Of a DNA stretch of 32,305 nt, positions 1-7,683 are shown piece by piece. The position numbers and the translations under genes were made by a program. The stretch comes from an uncultured Akkermansia sp. GTDB lineage: Bacteria; Verrucomicrobiota; Verrucomicrobiia; Verrucomicrobiales; Akkermansiaceae. Positions within the stretch are counted from its first letter, which is position 1, and every line of letters starts with the position of its first letter. Location of the stretch: assembly GCA_947631275.1 (NCBI GenBank), contig CANRKR010000024.1:1-32305 (forward strand). The letters are read 5' to 3'. The notes beneath the pieces were generated by a model. That model was given only the letters and a program-made list of their open reading frames with translations. It made no database searches and was not told the DNA's origin.

Positions 1-212
1 CCGCGAACCTTACTGCGGAGTTCCTGCCTCTTACTGCGGAGTTCCCCACCCCTTACTGCGGAGTTCGTGTGAGCTCTGAAAATCGCAAACCATTCATCAT
101 AAATCATGAATAGTTGCGAAACAACTTGCAAAGTTTCGTCCTTACCGCGAACCTTACCGCGGAGTTCCTGCCTCTTACCGCGGAGTTCCACACCCCTTAC
201 TGCGGAGTTTCC
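1..212. repeat. 22-bp GC-rich tandem repeats in a 144-bp duplication
   Basis: The unit cttac(t/c)gcggagttcc occurs at 9, 30, 52, 153, 174 and 196, with local spacing of 21-22 bases. The three-unit block at 1-66 recurs at 145-211, an offset of 144 bases, so the region is a tandem duplication of about 144 bp whose left edge lies outside the window. Copies differ mainly by T/C in the ACTGCGG/ACCGCGG core. The last unit supplies the final codons and TAA stop of the leftward gene at 197-2014, so the array is that gene's 3' flank. A further partial copy lies at 2369-2392. Function is unknown. Confidence 0.85.
84..118. other. Imperfect inverted repeat between the two repeat blocks
   Basis: The arms cgcaaaccattcat (84-97) and atgaatagttgcg (106-118) pair almost completely around an 8-base loop. 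It lies downstream of the leftward gene and between the two repeat blocks. No T-run follows on either strand, so it is not a textbook intrinsic terminator. Confidence 0.5.
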
Positions 213-2014
213 ACCCCCACCGCAGCGCGGTATGCTTGTTGTGGATGGTTAGGTTCATCCGGATGTAGTAACTCAAGCTGTTTTGTCGCTTCCAGAACTT
301 TGAGCGCTGTGTGCAAGGACCGCAACTTCCGATTCAAGAGTCTGCCCATTTCAGAACTGGATGTCCATTGATCAAAGCAAATATCCAAAATAGCCTGTTT
401 TAATTTGTCTAAGGGAACACGTTTTCTGTTGCGCACCTCGATAACGCTTTCGGGGTACTGCCGGACGGCAGCGTCCATTCCCTCTGTTTGGACGATTTTT
501 GGTAGACGATACGTCTTTGCCGACGTTTTACCCTCAGAACGGAGACAACCAAGATGCTCCAGCTCCGCAAGCCTCTTTGTTAAGTCGTATGTATGAATAT
601 ACGGATAAATCTCACGTATCTCTTTATTTCCTGCTTTTTTCATCTGTGAAATGATGAGCAGAAGGGTACGCTGTTCCAAACTCAGACTCTCATAGATCTT
701 CTTCCCAATGTGTTTTACCAATTCTTCTTCTTCTTTCTTGGGAATGATGCTGATAAACGGCAACCTCCATTCAATTTGGAATGGCTCCCTACGCTCCACA
801 ATTTGCGGCGGCATAAAACTTTGCTCCATCCATCCCTTAAGAATCGTGTCAACTCCAGCCCCGGCCTTTTCCACTATTCCCATGCGCAAAAACATCGTCT
901 GCAACTCTGGATTGCGACAAACACTTACCCCTCCGCTCATCATTCTTTCCCGAGATATGAGAAGAGTACCCGGGTTGATGAACACGACTCTGTCTGGGTA
1001 ACGTCGAATAATAATCCCCCCGTCTCCTTCGTAATCAGCATGTACAACCGCATTTGCAAATGCTTCTCGGATAGCTTTGTGAGCAGTTGTCTCTCCAAGA
1101 GCCGTCATATCATCATTCAGACGGAAAGGACGCTTGAGAGGCTCCGCCAGCCGAGGTAACACCCTGAAGAAAAACTGGAAAAGGTTGCAATTCCAGCTCC
1201 CGTCATTATATATTCTTTCTATCCATCTTTTGCCGCTCTCCCTCTCCTCGCTCCCATCATATTCAAAATAATCGACATGAAAACGAGGGAAAAATTGACG
1301 AATAGCATCATCTGTTCCAAACATCAGTAGACCCGCCACCGTGAGACCATCTTCCTTCCCATCTTCGGAACGTACGTATCCCCCCAATTTCTCTAAAAGT
1401 GCTTTATCCTCTAACGACACCCACGCATGACCGGGATCATAGCTCATCATGCGATTTCGGTAGGCTCTCCAGCTGATCATATCCACGCATTCCCATGTCG
1501 TGTGATGCACCAATCGAGCTGTCGCACTTTTCAGCGTTTTATCGCGAATCATTTGCTGAATCATGTCCTCCCTACAGCGCACGTCTGACTCATTGGAACG
1601 CACAAAAGTATTTTTCATGTTACCTCCGCAATAAACCGGTTTCTGATTCACATCAGCTGCCGGTACTGAAATAGCTATGATTTCGTAGCCTTCCAGATCC
1701 ATTACGCACACAGAATTATCTGCCAGACATAAATTAACGTTGACTTTTTCAGGGTTATTCAGGCAAGTCGTCAAATTTTTGAGCATCATGACTGGATTTT
1801 TCACACCGGATACACTTCCGTTATCTTCTACGCCCAGCACAATGATGCCTCCATCTGTGTTGGCGAAAGCACTGTAAGTCTCCCACATACTTTCAGGCAA
1901 CCTATCTGATGCTCGTTTGAATTCGAGTCCGCCACCTTCAACCCATGTTGACGGTTCACGATGTAACGTCGCAACTACCTTTTGTAAACTCTCCTTTGCC
2001 ATTGTCTCTCTCAT
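197..2014 (-). CDS. AlbA_2 (Schlafen-type) domain ATP-binding protein, putative regulator
   Basis: About 605 residues with the layout of the 'AAA_4 / AlbA_2 plus HATPase_c_4' family, often annotated as ATP-dependent DNA helicase-like regulators. The N-terminal AlbA_2 domain shows the family pattern E-F-K followed by A-F-A-N-T-D-G-G-I-I-V-L-G-V. The middle contains a GHKL-like ATPase region with R-E-A-F-A-N-A-V-V-H-A-D-Y and later G-A-G-V-D-T. The C-terminal 150 residues look helical, winged-helix-like. An in-frame TTG at 2083 lies upstream of the likely promoter (-35 at 2046-2051, -10 at 2024-2029), so translation probably begins at ATG 2014 or ATG 2002. The stop codon lies in a flanking repeat unit. 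Such genes are frequent in accessory islands; exact function is unknown. Confidence 0.8.
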   Translation of the reverse strand: MRETMAKESLQKVVATLHREPSTWVEGGGLEFKRASDRLPESMWETYSAFANTDGGIIVLGVEDNGSVSGVKNPVMMLKNLTTCLNNPEKVNVNLCLADNSVCVMDLEGYEIIAISVPAADVNQKPVYCGGNMKNTFVRSNESDVRCREDMIQQMIRDKTLKSATARLVHHTTWECVDMISWRAYRNRMMSYDPGHAWVSLEDKALLEKLGGYVRSEDGKEDGLTVAGLLMFGTDDAIRQFFPRFHVDYFEYDGSEERESGKRWIERIYNDGSWNCNLFQFFFRVLPRLAEPLKRPFRLNDDMTALGETTAHKAIREAFANAVVHADYEGDGGIIIRRYPDRVVFINPGTLLISRERMMSGGVSVCRNPELQTMFLRMGIVEKAGAGVDTILKGWMEQSFMPPQIVERREPFQIEWRLPFISIIPKKEEEELVKHIGKKIYESLSLEQRTLLLIISQMKKAGNKEIREIYPYIHTYDLTKRLAELEHLGCLRSEGKTSAKTYRLPKIVQTEGMDAAVRQYPESVIEVRNRKRVPLDKLKQAILDICFDQWTSSSEMGRLLNRKLRSLHTALKVLEATKQLELLHPDEPNHPQQAYRAAVGVETPQ

Positions 2015-2023
2015 ACCCTTTCT

Positions 2024-2051
2024 ATAATACCATACGCCCCTCCCATGTCGA
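2024..2051 (-). promoter_or_regulatory. Promoter of the AlbA_2 gene
   Basis: On the minus strand TCGACA (2051-2046), a 16-base spacer and TATTAT (2029-2024) each match the sigma-70 hexamers at 5 of 6 positions. The predicted start of transcription is near 2017, three bases before ATG 2014, which argues against the longer reading frame. Confidence 0.55.
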
Positions 2052-2252
2052 GCTTCACATTTGACTATCCAGGGCAAACTCATCTGAGAGGAGCGAAACA
2101 GCAGAGAGAATATTCTTATTGACTGATATTAGCGTTTATACGCATGAAAAATCATGACAGCAAACGGTCATCATGATGATGGCGCTAAAGGAGCTCCTGC
2201 ATACGTTCATGATTCGAAAAACATGCGCAATACGCACGTTGTCAATAAATCG

Positions 2253-2293
2253 CACCTCGTTTATCGTACGCTGTTAATCCGAGGTGGTATAAT
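2253..2293 (+). promoter_or_regulatory. Extended -10 promoter with an inverted-repeat operator candidate
   Basis: TGGTATAAT at 2285-2293 is a perfect extended -10 element (TGnTATAAT) reading rightward toward the broken ATPase gene. A perfect 7-bp inverted repeat, CACCTCG (2253-2259) and CGAGGTG (2280-2286), flanks the expected -35 position and touches the -10. The remaining sequence at 2084-2368 holds no gene; the only other structure I see is the 12-bp palindrome TCATCATGATGA at 2168-2179. Confidence 0.5.
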
Positions 2294-2368
2294 TTGAAGC
2301 GTTGAAAGAGAAATTCTCGAATTCGCACGTCAAATTCGCTTCGTCCTTCTCTTTGATTCGCCCCCTTA

Positions 2369-2502
2369 CCGCGAACCTTACCGCGGAGTTCCCACCCTCA
2401 TCGCAGCGCGGTATGCTTGTTGTGGATGGTCAGGCTCATATCCAAAATAGCCTGTTTTAATTTGTCTGAGGGAACACGTTTACTGTTGCGCGCCTCGCCC
2501 GT
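2369..2502. repeat. Rearranged copy of the repeat unit and the AlbA gene tail
   Basis: This stretch copies the repeat unit (as at 145-168), then about 40 bases matching roughly 213-256, then about 60 bases matching roughly 382-445 near the 3' end of the AlbA_2 gene, in the same orientation. About 125 bases are missing between the two matched parts. Similarity ends near 2502, where ATPase coding sequence begins. It is a partial, internally deleted direct duplication about 2.1 kb from its source. Confidence 0.8.
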
Positions 2503-3169
2503 GTATGAAGCCGTCAACTCGTGGCGTATCTACCATTTCCACGATACGAGCATAACGGCCGGGATGCGTCGCTATGCCATCGTAGAAGATAAGGAGCTTT
2601 TGCGCGAAAATGCCTCCAACATTGCCCCTCTCCTCCTGCACATGCGAACCTCAAGTCGGGTGCAGTATGAGTCGGTTGTGAGGTACGTGCAGGCGCTTAT
2701 GCCGGCCTTCGAGGATTTCATCCTCACCCCTCAGACAGTCCGCAATGGAGAGCAGTGCATTGTTCGTCTGGATTGGAAGCAACGCGGAACGGATTATCCA
2801 ATGCCCCCCTACACTCTTTCGGATGGCACAATTCGCTTTATCTGCCTGGCGGTGGCTCTGCTTCAACCCGAACCGCCGGCCGCCTTGTTTGTCGACGAAC
2901 CGGAGCTGGGTCTGCATCCGGAGGGAATCGACCTGCTGGCTGAGTTGCTCATATCTTCTTCAAGACAGACTCAGGTTATTGTGGCCACGCAGTCTCCCCT
3001 CTTGTTGAACCATTTTAGTGTGGAGGACGTTGTTGTGGCTCGCTGGCATGCGGGAGCAACTGAATTCGAGCGTTTGAATGAGGAGAATTGTCGGCAGTGG
3101 CTGGATGACTTTTCTCTCGGTGATCTGTGGGCAAAAAATGTAATAAGCACGCAGAATTCAGCCCTATGA
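2417..3169 (+). pseudogene. Truncated AAA_21/RecF-like ABC-type ATPase
   Basis: From about 2503 the frame encodes the C-terminal half of an ABC-type ATPase: a W-R-I-Y-H-F-H-D-T-S segment, a signature-like L-S-D-G-T-I-R-F, a Walker B L-F-V-D-E-P-E-L-G-L-H-P, and a switch segment V-I-V-A-T-Q-S-P-L-L-L-N-H-F. The N-terminal part with Walker A is absent. In its place the first ~28 codons (from a TTG at 2417) are antisense sequence of the duplicated AlbA gene tail, with no credible start signal. The 3' end is intact and overlaps the next gene by ATGA. Full-length relatives are usually ~370-400 residues. Without Walker A it cannot bind ATP normally, so I call it a pseudogene. Confidence 0.8.
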
Positions 3170-3501
3170 GCAGCCCCACAAAACGTGTGCATCTCATCGT
3201 AGAAGGACAAACTGAGTTGCTCTTCTGCCGGGATGTTCTGGCTCCGTATATGGGAGAAAAAGGAATCATTTTAACGACATCCTTAATCAGTAAGCCCGGA
3301 TCAAATGGCGGAAATGTCAGATTTTCGCGTGCTCGGCGGGATATCTTGAATCATTTGCGGGAAAAAAGCGCCCCCATTGTCAGCACAATGGTAGACTACT
3401 GTTCGGATGCAACCGGTGGGTCGCAAGCCCGCTCCCGTAACCCGTGCTTCAAATGGGTCAGGCGCATTTTCAGATGCGTTTGCCCTGAAATGACCGTATA
3501 A
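3166..3501 (+). pseudogene. Truncated DUF4276 family protein (TOPRIM-like)
   Basis: It starts at an ATG overlapping the ATPase stop (ATGA), indicating translational coupling. The first ~78 residues match the DUF4276 N-terminus: a beta-strand leading into V-E-G-Q-T-E, then F-C-R-D-V-L-A-P-Y, and a later S-T-M-V-D-Y segment. The family is normally ~200 residues or more. Here similarity stops near 3405, followed by ~30 residues of unrelated sequence ending at TAA 3499-3501. ATPase plus DUF4276 pairs are common in bacterial genomic islands and resemble OLD- or PARIS-like ATPase/TOPRIM pairs, so a defence role of the intact ancestor is plausible but inferred. Confidence 0.75.
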
Positions 3502-3542
3502 TAACTTGACCTTGGGCAATACATAGGGCAAGATGACGGGGT

Positions 3543-6209
3543 ATGAATTTTCGCTCACTGCGCCCGCATGCCGGGTTCGCCCTGTTTTCTGCTGTCCAAC
3601 TCGCGCTGTCCGTTGCCACGGCTCAGCAGGAGACCCGTGATCCCTTCCTGGATGCCATGCTGCAGGAAACGACCGGACAGACGGGAGCAACCGACAGTTC
3701 CTCTTCCTCCACCACCAGTCTTCGGGTGAACTCCGATGAAACGGCGGCGGAGACTCCCCAACAGACGCAGGGACAGACAAAGGATCCCCGGCAGCAACAG
3801 GAAGAGCAAACGCCTCAGGCCACGCCGCAGACGCACCTGATCAACCGCGCCCGGGACGCCCGCATGGTGGATGACAGCACGGTGCTCCGCGAGCTGGGCG
3901 AACAGACCGGACTGGGCATCATAGGGCAGCAGGAAAACTACGACGGGCGACGCGTGGCCGGAGTGAGCATCCGCTATGAAAAAGGAAAGGCGTCCGTCCC
4001 CGACCGACGCCTGCTGGATGTGATCCAGACTTCTCCCGGGAGCGTTTACTCCACGCAACGCATCAACGATGACCTGGAGCGGCTGCTGAACAAGGGACTG
4101 GTGGGCAACAACGCCCGGGTGGTGGCCACGCCCGTCGGCGATAAAGCCGTGCAGGTGACCTTTGTCGTGGAGCCTTCCGGTCTTCTCGGCGGTGCGGGGT
4201 TCACCGGCAACAGAAAGTTCACGACCAGGGAGCTGCGCGAGGCGACCAAGCTGGTCTCCGGACACACCATCAACGACCACGATCTGGCGCAGGCGCGGGC
4301 GGAAATAATCCGGATGTACCAGGATGCCGGGTACCCGGACGTGAAAGTAAACTGGCGGCACGCGCAGACGGCCCGATCCGGTTACCGGGACGTGATCTTC
4401 GACATCACGGAGGGACGCGAGGTGCGGCTGCGCCACATCAATTTTACGGGAAATCGCCAGTTCGACTCGCAGCAGCTGCGGCAGATGATGAAGACCAAGC
4501 AGCGCGACTTCCTGCATTGGATCAATGATTCCGGCATCGTCAAGCGCGAACAGTTGGAAGACGACCTGCAGGAAATCCTGCGCCACTACCGCAACTACGG
4601 CTACCTGCGCGCCGCCATCACAAAGACGGAGTACACCGACAGAGGAAAGCTTACCGGACCCCAGGACATCAAGATGCGCGTGCACATCTACGAAGGCCCC
4701 CGCTACCGCGTGCGCCGCGTCAGCTTCAAGGGCAACAAGGTTTACACCGACAAACAGCTGGAACCCGGGCTGAGCATGCTGAATGGGGATATCTACTCGC
4801 TTCAGAAGGTCTCGGACGACGCCACGATGATCCGCCGGTACTACGGGGCGAAGGGGTATGCGGACGCCGATGTGCGACCCGACATCAACGAGGCGGGCAT
4901 TGAAAAGGATGGCACGCACCTCATCGATATCTGTTATGAGATTACCGAAGGCAGCCCGTACGCCGTGGGACGCATCCATGTGCGCGGCAACACGAAGACG
5001 AAGCAGCACGTCATCCTCCGCGAGCTGCCGCTCAAACCCGGGCAGTTCTTCAACTCGGTGGACCTGGAGACCGCGCGCAAACGCCTCACCAACCTCGGCT
5101 ATTTCGACGGAGTGGATGTCTCCCCTGCCCTCTCGGATGTCCCCGGCTACCGCGACATCAACATCAATGTGCATGAACGCATGACCGGCACGCTTTCCCT
5201 GGGCGTGGCCGTCTCGTCCGTAGAGAGCGTGTACCTGTATGCCAACGCCACGCAGTCCAATTTCGACATCCGCGGGCTTTTCGGCAAGGGTTCATTCGTG
5301 GGCGGCGGACAGCGTCTCACCGTGCAGGGCAAGCTCGGCTTCGAGAACCAGAGCGCCCATATCAGCCTCGTGGAGCCGTGGTTCCTGGATCGCAAGCTCT
5401 CGCTGGGCAATGAGGTTTATTATTCCAATTCCTCGTACCTGAGCGATTACTACACGCAGGAAAATTACGGCTATGCCATCTCCCTGAGCCGCGCGCTCAA
5501 CGATCAGCAGCAGGTGCGTCTGGAATACCGCATCGAGAATTACAACCTCGACCTGCAGGGCATGGCGCCGTACTTCTTTATCCTCAACTGCGGGGAATTC
5601 ACGCGCAGCAACCTCCGCCTCAGCTGGCTTTACGATACCCGCGACGCCCTCGTGACCCCGCGGAAAGGCGGGCATTTTGAAGTGCACGCCTCTTACAGCG
5701 GTCCCGGCAGCACGGTCGAAACTTACAGCACGGGCATCGAAGCCTCCATTTACCATAATTCCATCTGGGATTCCATCTTCAGCCTGCACCTCGGGATGGA
5801 AACGATCGACACGGTGAAGAAGGAAGAGTCCGTGCCGATTTTCGAACGCTGCTACCTGGGCGGCCCCGGCAACTTGCGCGGCTTCCGCTTCCGCGATGTC
5901 GGCATGATTGATGAAGCCTGGTCCGGCGATGAGACGATGGGCGGCAATTCCTCGGCATACGTCCAGGCGGAAGTGACCATACCGGTGGTGGAGACCGTGC
6001 GTTTTGCCTTCTTCGTGGATGCCGGTTTCGTGCATGAAAAATCATTCAGTTTCCAGCTCAAGGATTTCTGCGCCGATTACGGCATCGGTCTCCGCATCAA
6101 CCTGCCGGGCATGGGTCCCATGGCCGTGGACTACGCCATCCCCTTCGTTACGCACAATGCCGTGGATCGCTCCGGACAGTTCCAGTTCTACGTCGACTAC
6201 AAATATTAA
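3543..6209 (+). CDS. bamA: Outer membrane protein assembly factor BamA
   Basis: An 888-residue Omp85 protein that inserts beta-barrel proteins into the outer membrane. Residues 1-27 form a signal peptide ending A-T-A. Residues ~28-100 are a Q/T/S-rich low-complexity stretch not typical of E. coli BamA. Five POTRA repeats follow, at about 136-215, 216-290, 295-385, 389-470 and 472-545, with recurring F-x-G-N-x-x-(F/Y) starts. The barrel runs from ~546 to the C-terminal tyrosine and carries the conserved G-G-P-G-N-L-R-G-F strand 12/loop 6 motif near 773-781. It begins a tight cluster with two downstream genes. A TTGACC at 3506-3511 may be the -35 of a weak local promoter. Confidence 0.95.
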   Translation: MNFRSLRPHAGFALFSAVQLALSVATAQQETRDPFLDAMLQETTGQTGATDSSSSSTTSLRVNSDETAAETPQQTQGQTKDPRQQQEEQTPQATPQTHLINRARDARMVDDSTVLRELGEQTGLGIIGQQENYDGRRVAGVSIRYEKGKASVPDRRLLDVIQTSPGSVYSTQRINDDLERLLNKGLVGNNARVVATPVGDKAVQVTFVVEPSGLLGGAGFTGNRKFTTRELREATKLVSGHTINDHDLAQARAEIIRMYQDAGYPDVKVNWRHAQTARSGYRDVIFDITEGREVRLRHINFTGNRQFDSQQLRQMMKTKQRDFLHWINDSGIVKREQLEDDLQEILRHYRNYGYLRAAITKTEYTDRGKLTGPQDIKMRVHIYEGPRYRVRRVSFKGNKVYTDKQLEPGLSMLNGDIYSLQKVSDDATMIRRYYGAKGYADADVRPDINEAGIEKDGTHLIDICYEITEGSPYAVGRIHVRGNTKTKQHVILRELPLKPGQFFNSVDLETARKRLTNLGYFDGVDVSPALSDVPGYRDININVHERMTGTLSLGVAVSSVESVYLYANATQSNFDIRGLFGKGSFVGGGQRLTVQGKLGFENQSAHISLVEPWFLDRKLSLGNEVYYSNSSYLSDYYTQENYGYAISLSRALNDQQQVRLEYRIENYNLDLQGMAPYFFILNCGEFTRSNLRLSWLYDTRDALVTPRKGGHFEVHASYSGPGSTVETYSTGIEASIYHNSIWDSIFSLHLGMETIDTVKKEESVPIFERCYLGGPGNLRGFRFRDVGMIDEAWSGDETMGGNSSAYVQAEVTIPVVETVRFAFFVDAGFVHEKSFSFQLKDFCADYGIGLRINLPGMGPMAVDYAIPFVTHNAVDRSGQFQFYVDYKY

Positions 6210-6219
6210 AGACTCCGCC

Positions 6220-7155
6220 ATGAGCGATAACGGTCCGCAGAATGAAGAGTTTTCCCTGCTCCGCTTTGCACCGCCGACTCCTGCCGACCTCCCTCTCCTG
6301 AGGCGGATCATCCCGGAATCCTGCCGGGAAAGCGACTGCGCCGCGGCGAACATCTTTCTGTTGCGGCAGAAATACCACACGACCATCGCCATCCACGGTC
6401 CCTGGCTCTTCCGCCATTTTGCGCAGAATGAGCGCCTGCACGGCTATGCCTTCCCCTGCGGACAGGGCGACCCAACCGAGGCCCTGGAGCTTTTGCGACG
6501 CGATGCCGCGCAGCGCGAGCGCCCCTTGCGCTTCTGCCTGCTCACGGCTGAGCAGTGCGATATCCTCCGACGACACATGCCGGGGCAGTTTTCGTTTGCA
6601 AATGATCGTGGAAACGCGGATTACCTTTACGACAGGTCGAAGCTGGCTGAATTGCCCGGACCCCGTTTTCACGCCAAGCGCAACCACATTGCGCAGTTTG
6701 AGAGCATGTTCCCGGAATGGCGTTTCTCTCCTCTTTCACCCGCAACGGCGCCGGACGCTCTCGCCGTGGCGGAAGGATGGCTGGAAAAGGCGGATAATCA
6801 GTCTCAAACTCTCAACCGGGAGCTGGACGCCATTCGTGAGGCTCTTGACCATGTCGAAGACCTGGGGCTCTTCGGCGGTGTGATTTACGTGCAGGATCAA
6901 CCCATTGGGATGTCCGTCGGTTCTTTCATCACCCCGTCCGTTGCAGACATCCATTTTGAGAAATGCCTGCCGGAATACCGCCGCGCTTATTCCCTGCTGA
7001 ACCGCGAGACGGCACGCCTGCTGCCCGAAAGCTGCCGATTCATCAACCGCGAGGAAGACCTGAATCAATCCGGACTCCGGCAGGCCAAGCTTTCGTACCA
7101 CCCGGAGTGCATTCTGGAGAAATGCGACGCTACCCCCCTGCCCTGCCCCGTCTGA
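6220..7155 (+). CDS. DUF2156 / LPG-synthase C-terminal domain protein
   Basis: 311 residues, starting at the ATG 10 bases after the bamA stop; the frame is open further upstream, but only inside bamA. The protein resembles stand-alone DUF2156 proteins, a GNAT-like fold related to the catalytic half of phosphatidylglycerol lysyltransferases. Family-like segments are the Y-D-R-S-K-L-A-E-L-P-G stretch, F-H-A-K-R-N-H-I-A-Q-F near residue 150, and G-V-I-Y-V-Q-D-Q-P-I-G in the C-terminal half. There are no membrane segments, so it lacks the flippase domain of MprF. Substrate is unknown; aminoacyl transfer to a lipid is only a family-based possibility. It is probably cotranscribed with bamA. Confidence 0.8.
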   Translation: MSDNGPQNEEFSLLRFAPPTPADLPLLRRIIPESCRESDCAAANIFLLRQKYHTTIAIHGPWLFRHFAQNERLHGYAFPCGQGDPTEALELLRRDAAQRERPLRFCLLTAEQCDILRRHMPGQFSFANDRGNADYLYDRSKLAELPGPRFHAKRNHIAQFESMFPEWRFSPLSPATAPDALAVAEGWLEKADNQSQTLNRELDAIREALDHVEDLGLFGGVIYVQDQPIGMSVGSFITPSVADIHFEKCLPEYRRAYSLLNRETARLLPESCRFINREEDLNQSGLRQAKLSYHPECILEKCDATPLPCPV

Positions 7156-7170
7156 GAATTTCGTGAATCC

Positions 7171-7683
7171 ATGATCTCGCACATCATCACCCCGGAGCAT
7201 TGCGCCGCCTGCCGTCTCTGCTGCCAGTTCACACGCCCCTCCCGGTGGGAAACCCCTGCCCTCACTCCGGTGCAGGTGACCTCCCTCCGAAAACGGGACA
7301 TTCCGCTCATCCGACGAGAGGACGGATCCGATACCTTCGCGCTCCGATACCGGAAGGATGCCACGCCGGACGCCTGCGCCCCCTGCCCTCTGCTGGACCC
7401 CGGGACAGGTTGCACCATGCCCCGGAAGGAGCGGCCTGTCGAATGCCGCATTTGGCCGTTGCGCCTCATGCACACGGAAAATGGCCTCCTTTGCATCACC
7501 CTCTACCGCGATTGCCCCGCCCTCCGCGACAAAAACACGCGTGAAAATCTCATCCGGGAGGCCACCGGTCCCCTCCTCCCATTCCTGCAACGCCTGGCAG
7601 ATGACTTCCCCGCCGCTGTACGCCCCCTGCACCCGGCGTACGATATCGTGTGGACCACAAATGCCGAGTCCTCTAAAAATTAA
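7171..7683 (+). CDS. YkgJ-like cysteine-cluster protein
   Basis: 170 residues, 15 bases after the DUF2156 gene and likely in the same transcript. The N-terminus has the C-x-x-C-x-x-C-C cluster (C-A-A-C-R-L-C-C) and a middle C-A-P-C-P-L-L plus G-C-x-M-P-x-K-E-R-P-V-E-C-R-I-W-P, the arrangement of YkgJ/CxxCxxCC proteins thought to bind zinc or an iron-sulfur cluster. No signal peptide or membrane segment is seen, so it should be cytoplasmic. Molecular function is unknown. The last few codons run into the first unit of the repeat region that follows. Confidence 0.75.
   Translation: MISHIITPEHCAACRLCCQFTRPSRWETPALTPVQVTSLRKRDIPLIRREDGSDTFALRYRKDATPDACAPCPLLDPGTGCTMPRKERPVECRIWPLRLMHTENGLLCITLYRDCPALRDKNTRENLIREATGPLLPFLQRLADDFPAAVRPLHPAYDIVWTTNAESSKN

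Noticed and set aside
1..212. CRISPR-like array
   Set aside because: Spacing of 21-22 bases equals the repeat length, so there are no spacers; it is a simple tandem repeat with a larger duplication.
3497..3502. TATAAT as the bamA -10 box
   Set aside because: No acceptable -35 lies 16-18 bases upstream; the hexamer also contains the stop of the DUF4276 remnant. It may still contribute, but I could not support it.
3555..5174. 539-codon open frame on the minus strand
   Set aside because: It lies entirely opposite bamA, whose product is clearly conserved; the antisense frame is open because of GC-rich codon bias and its product resembles no family.
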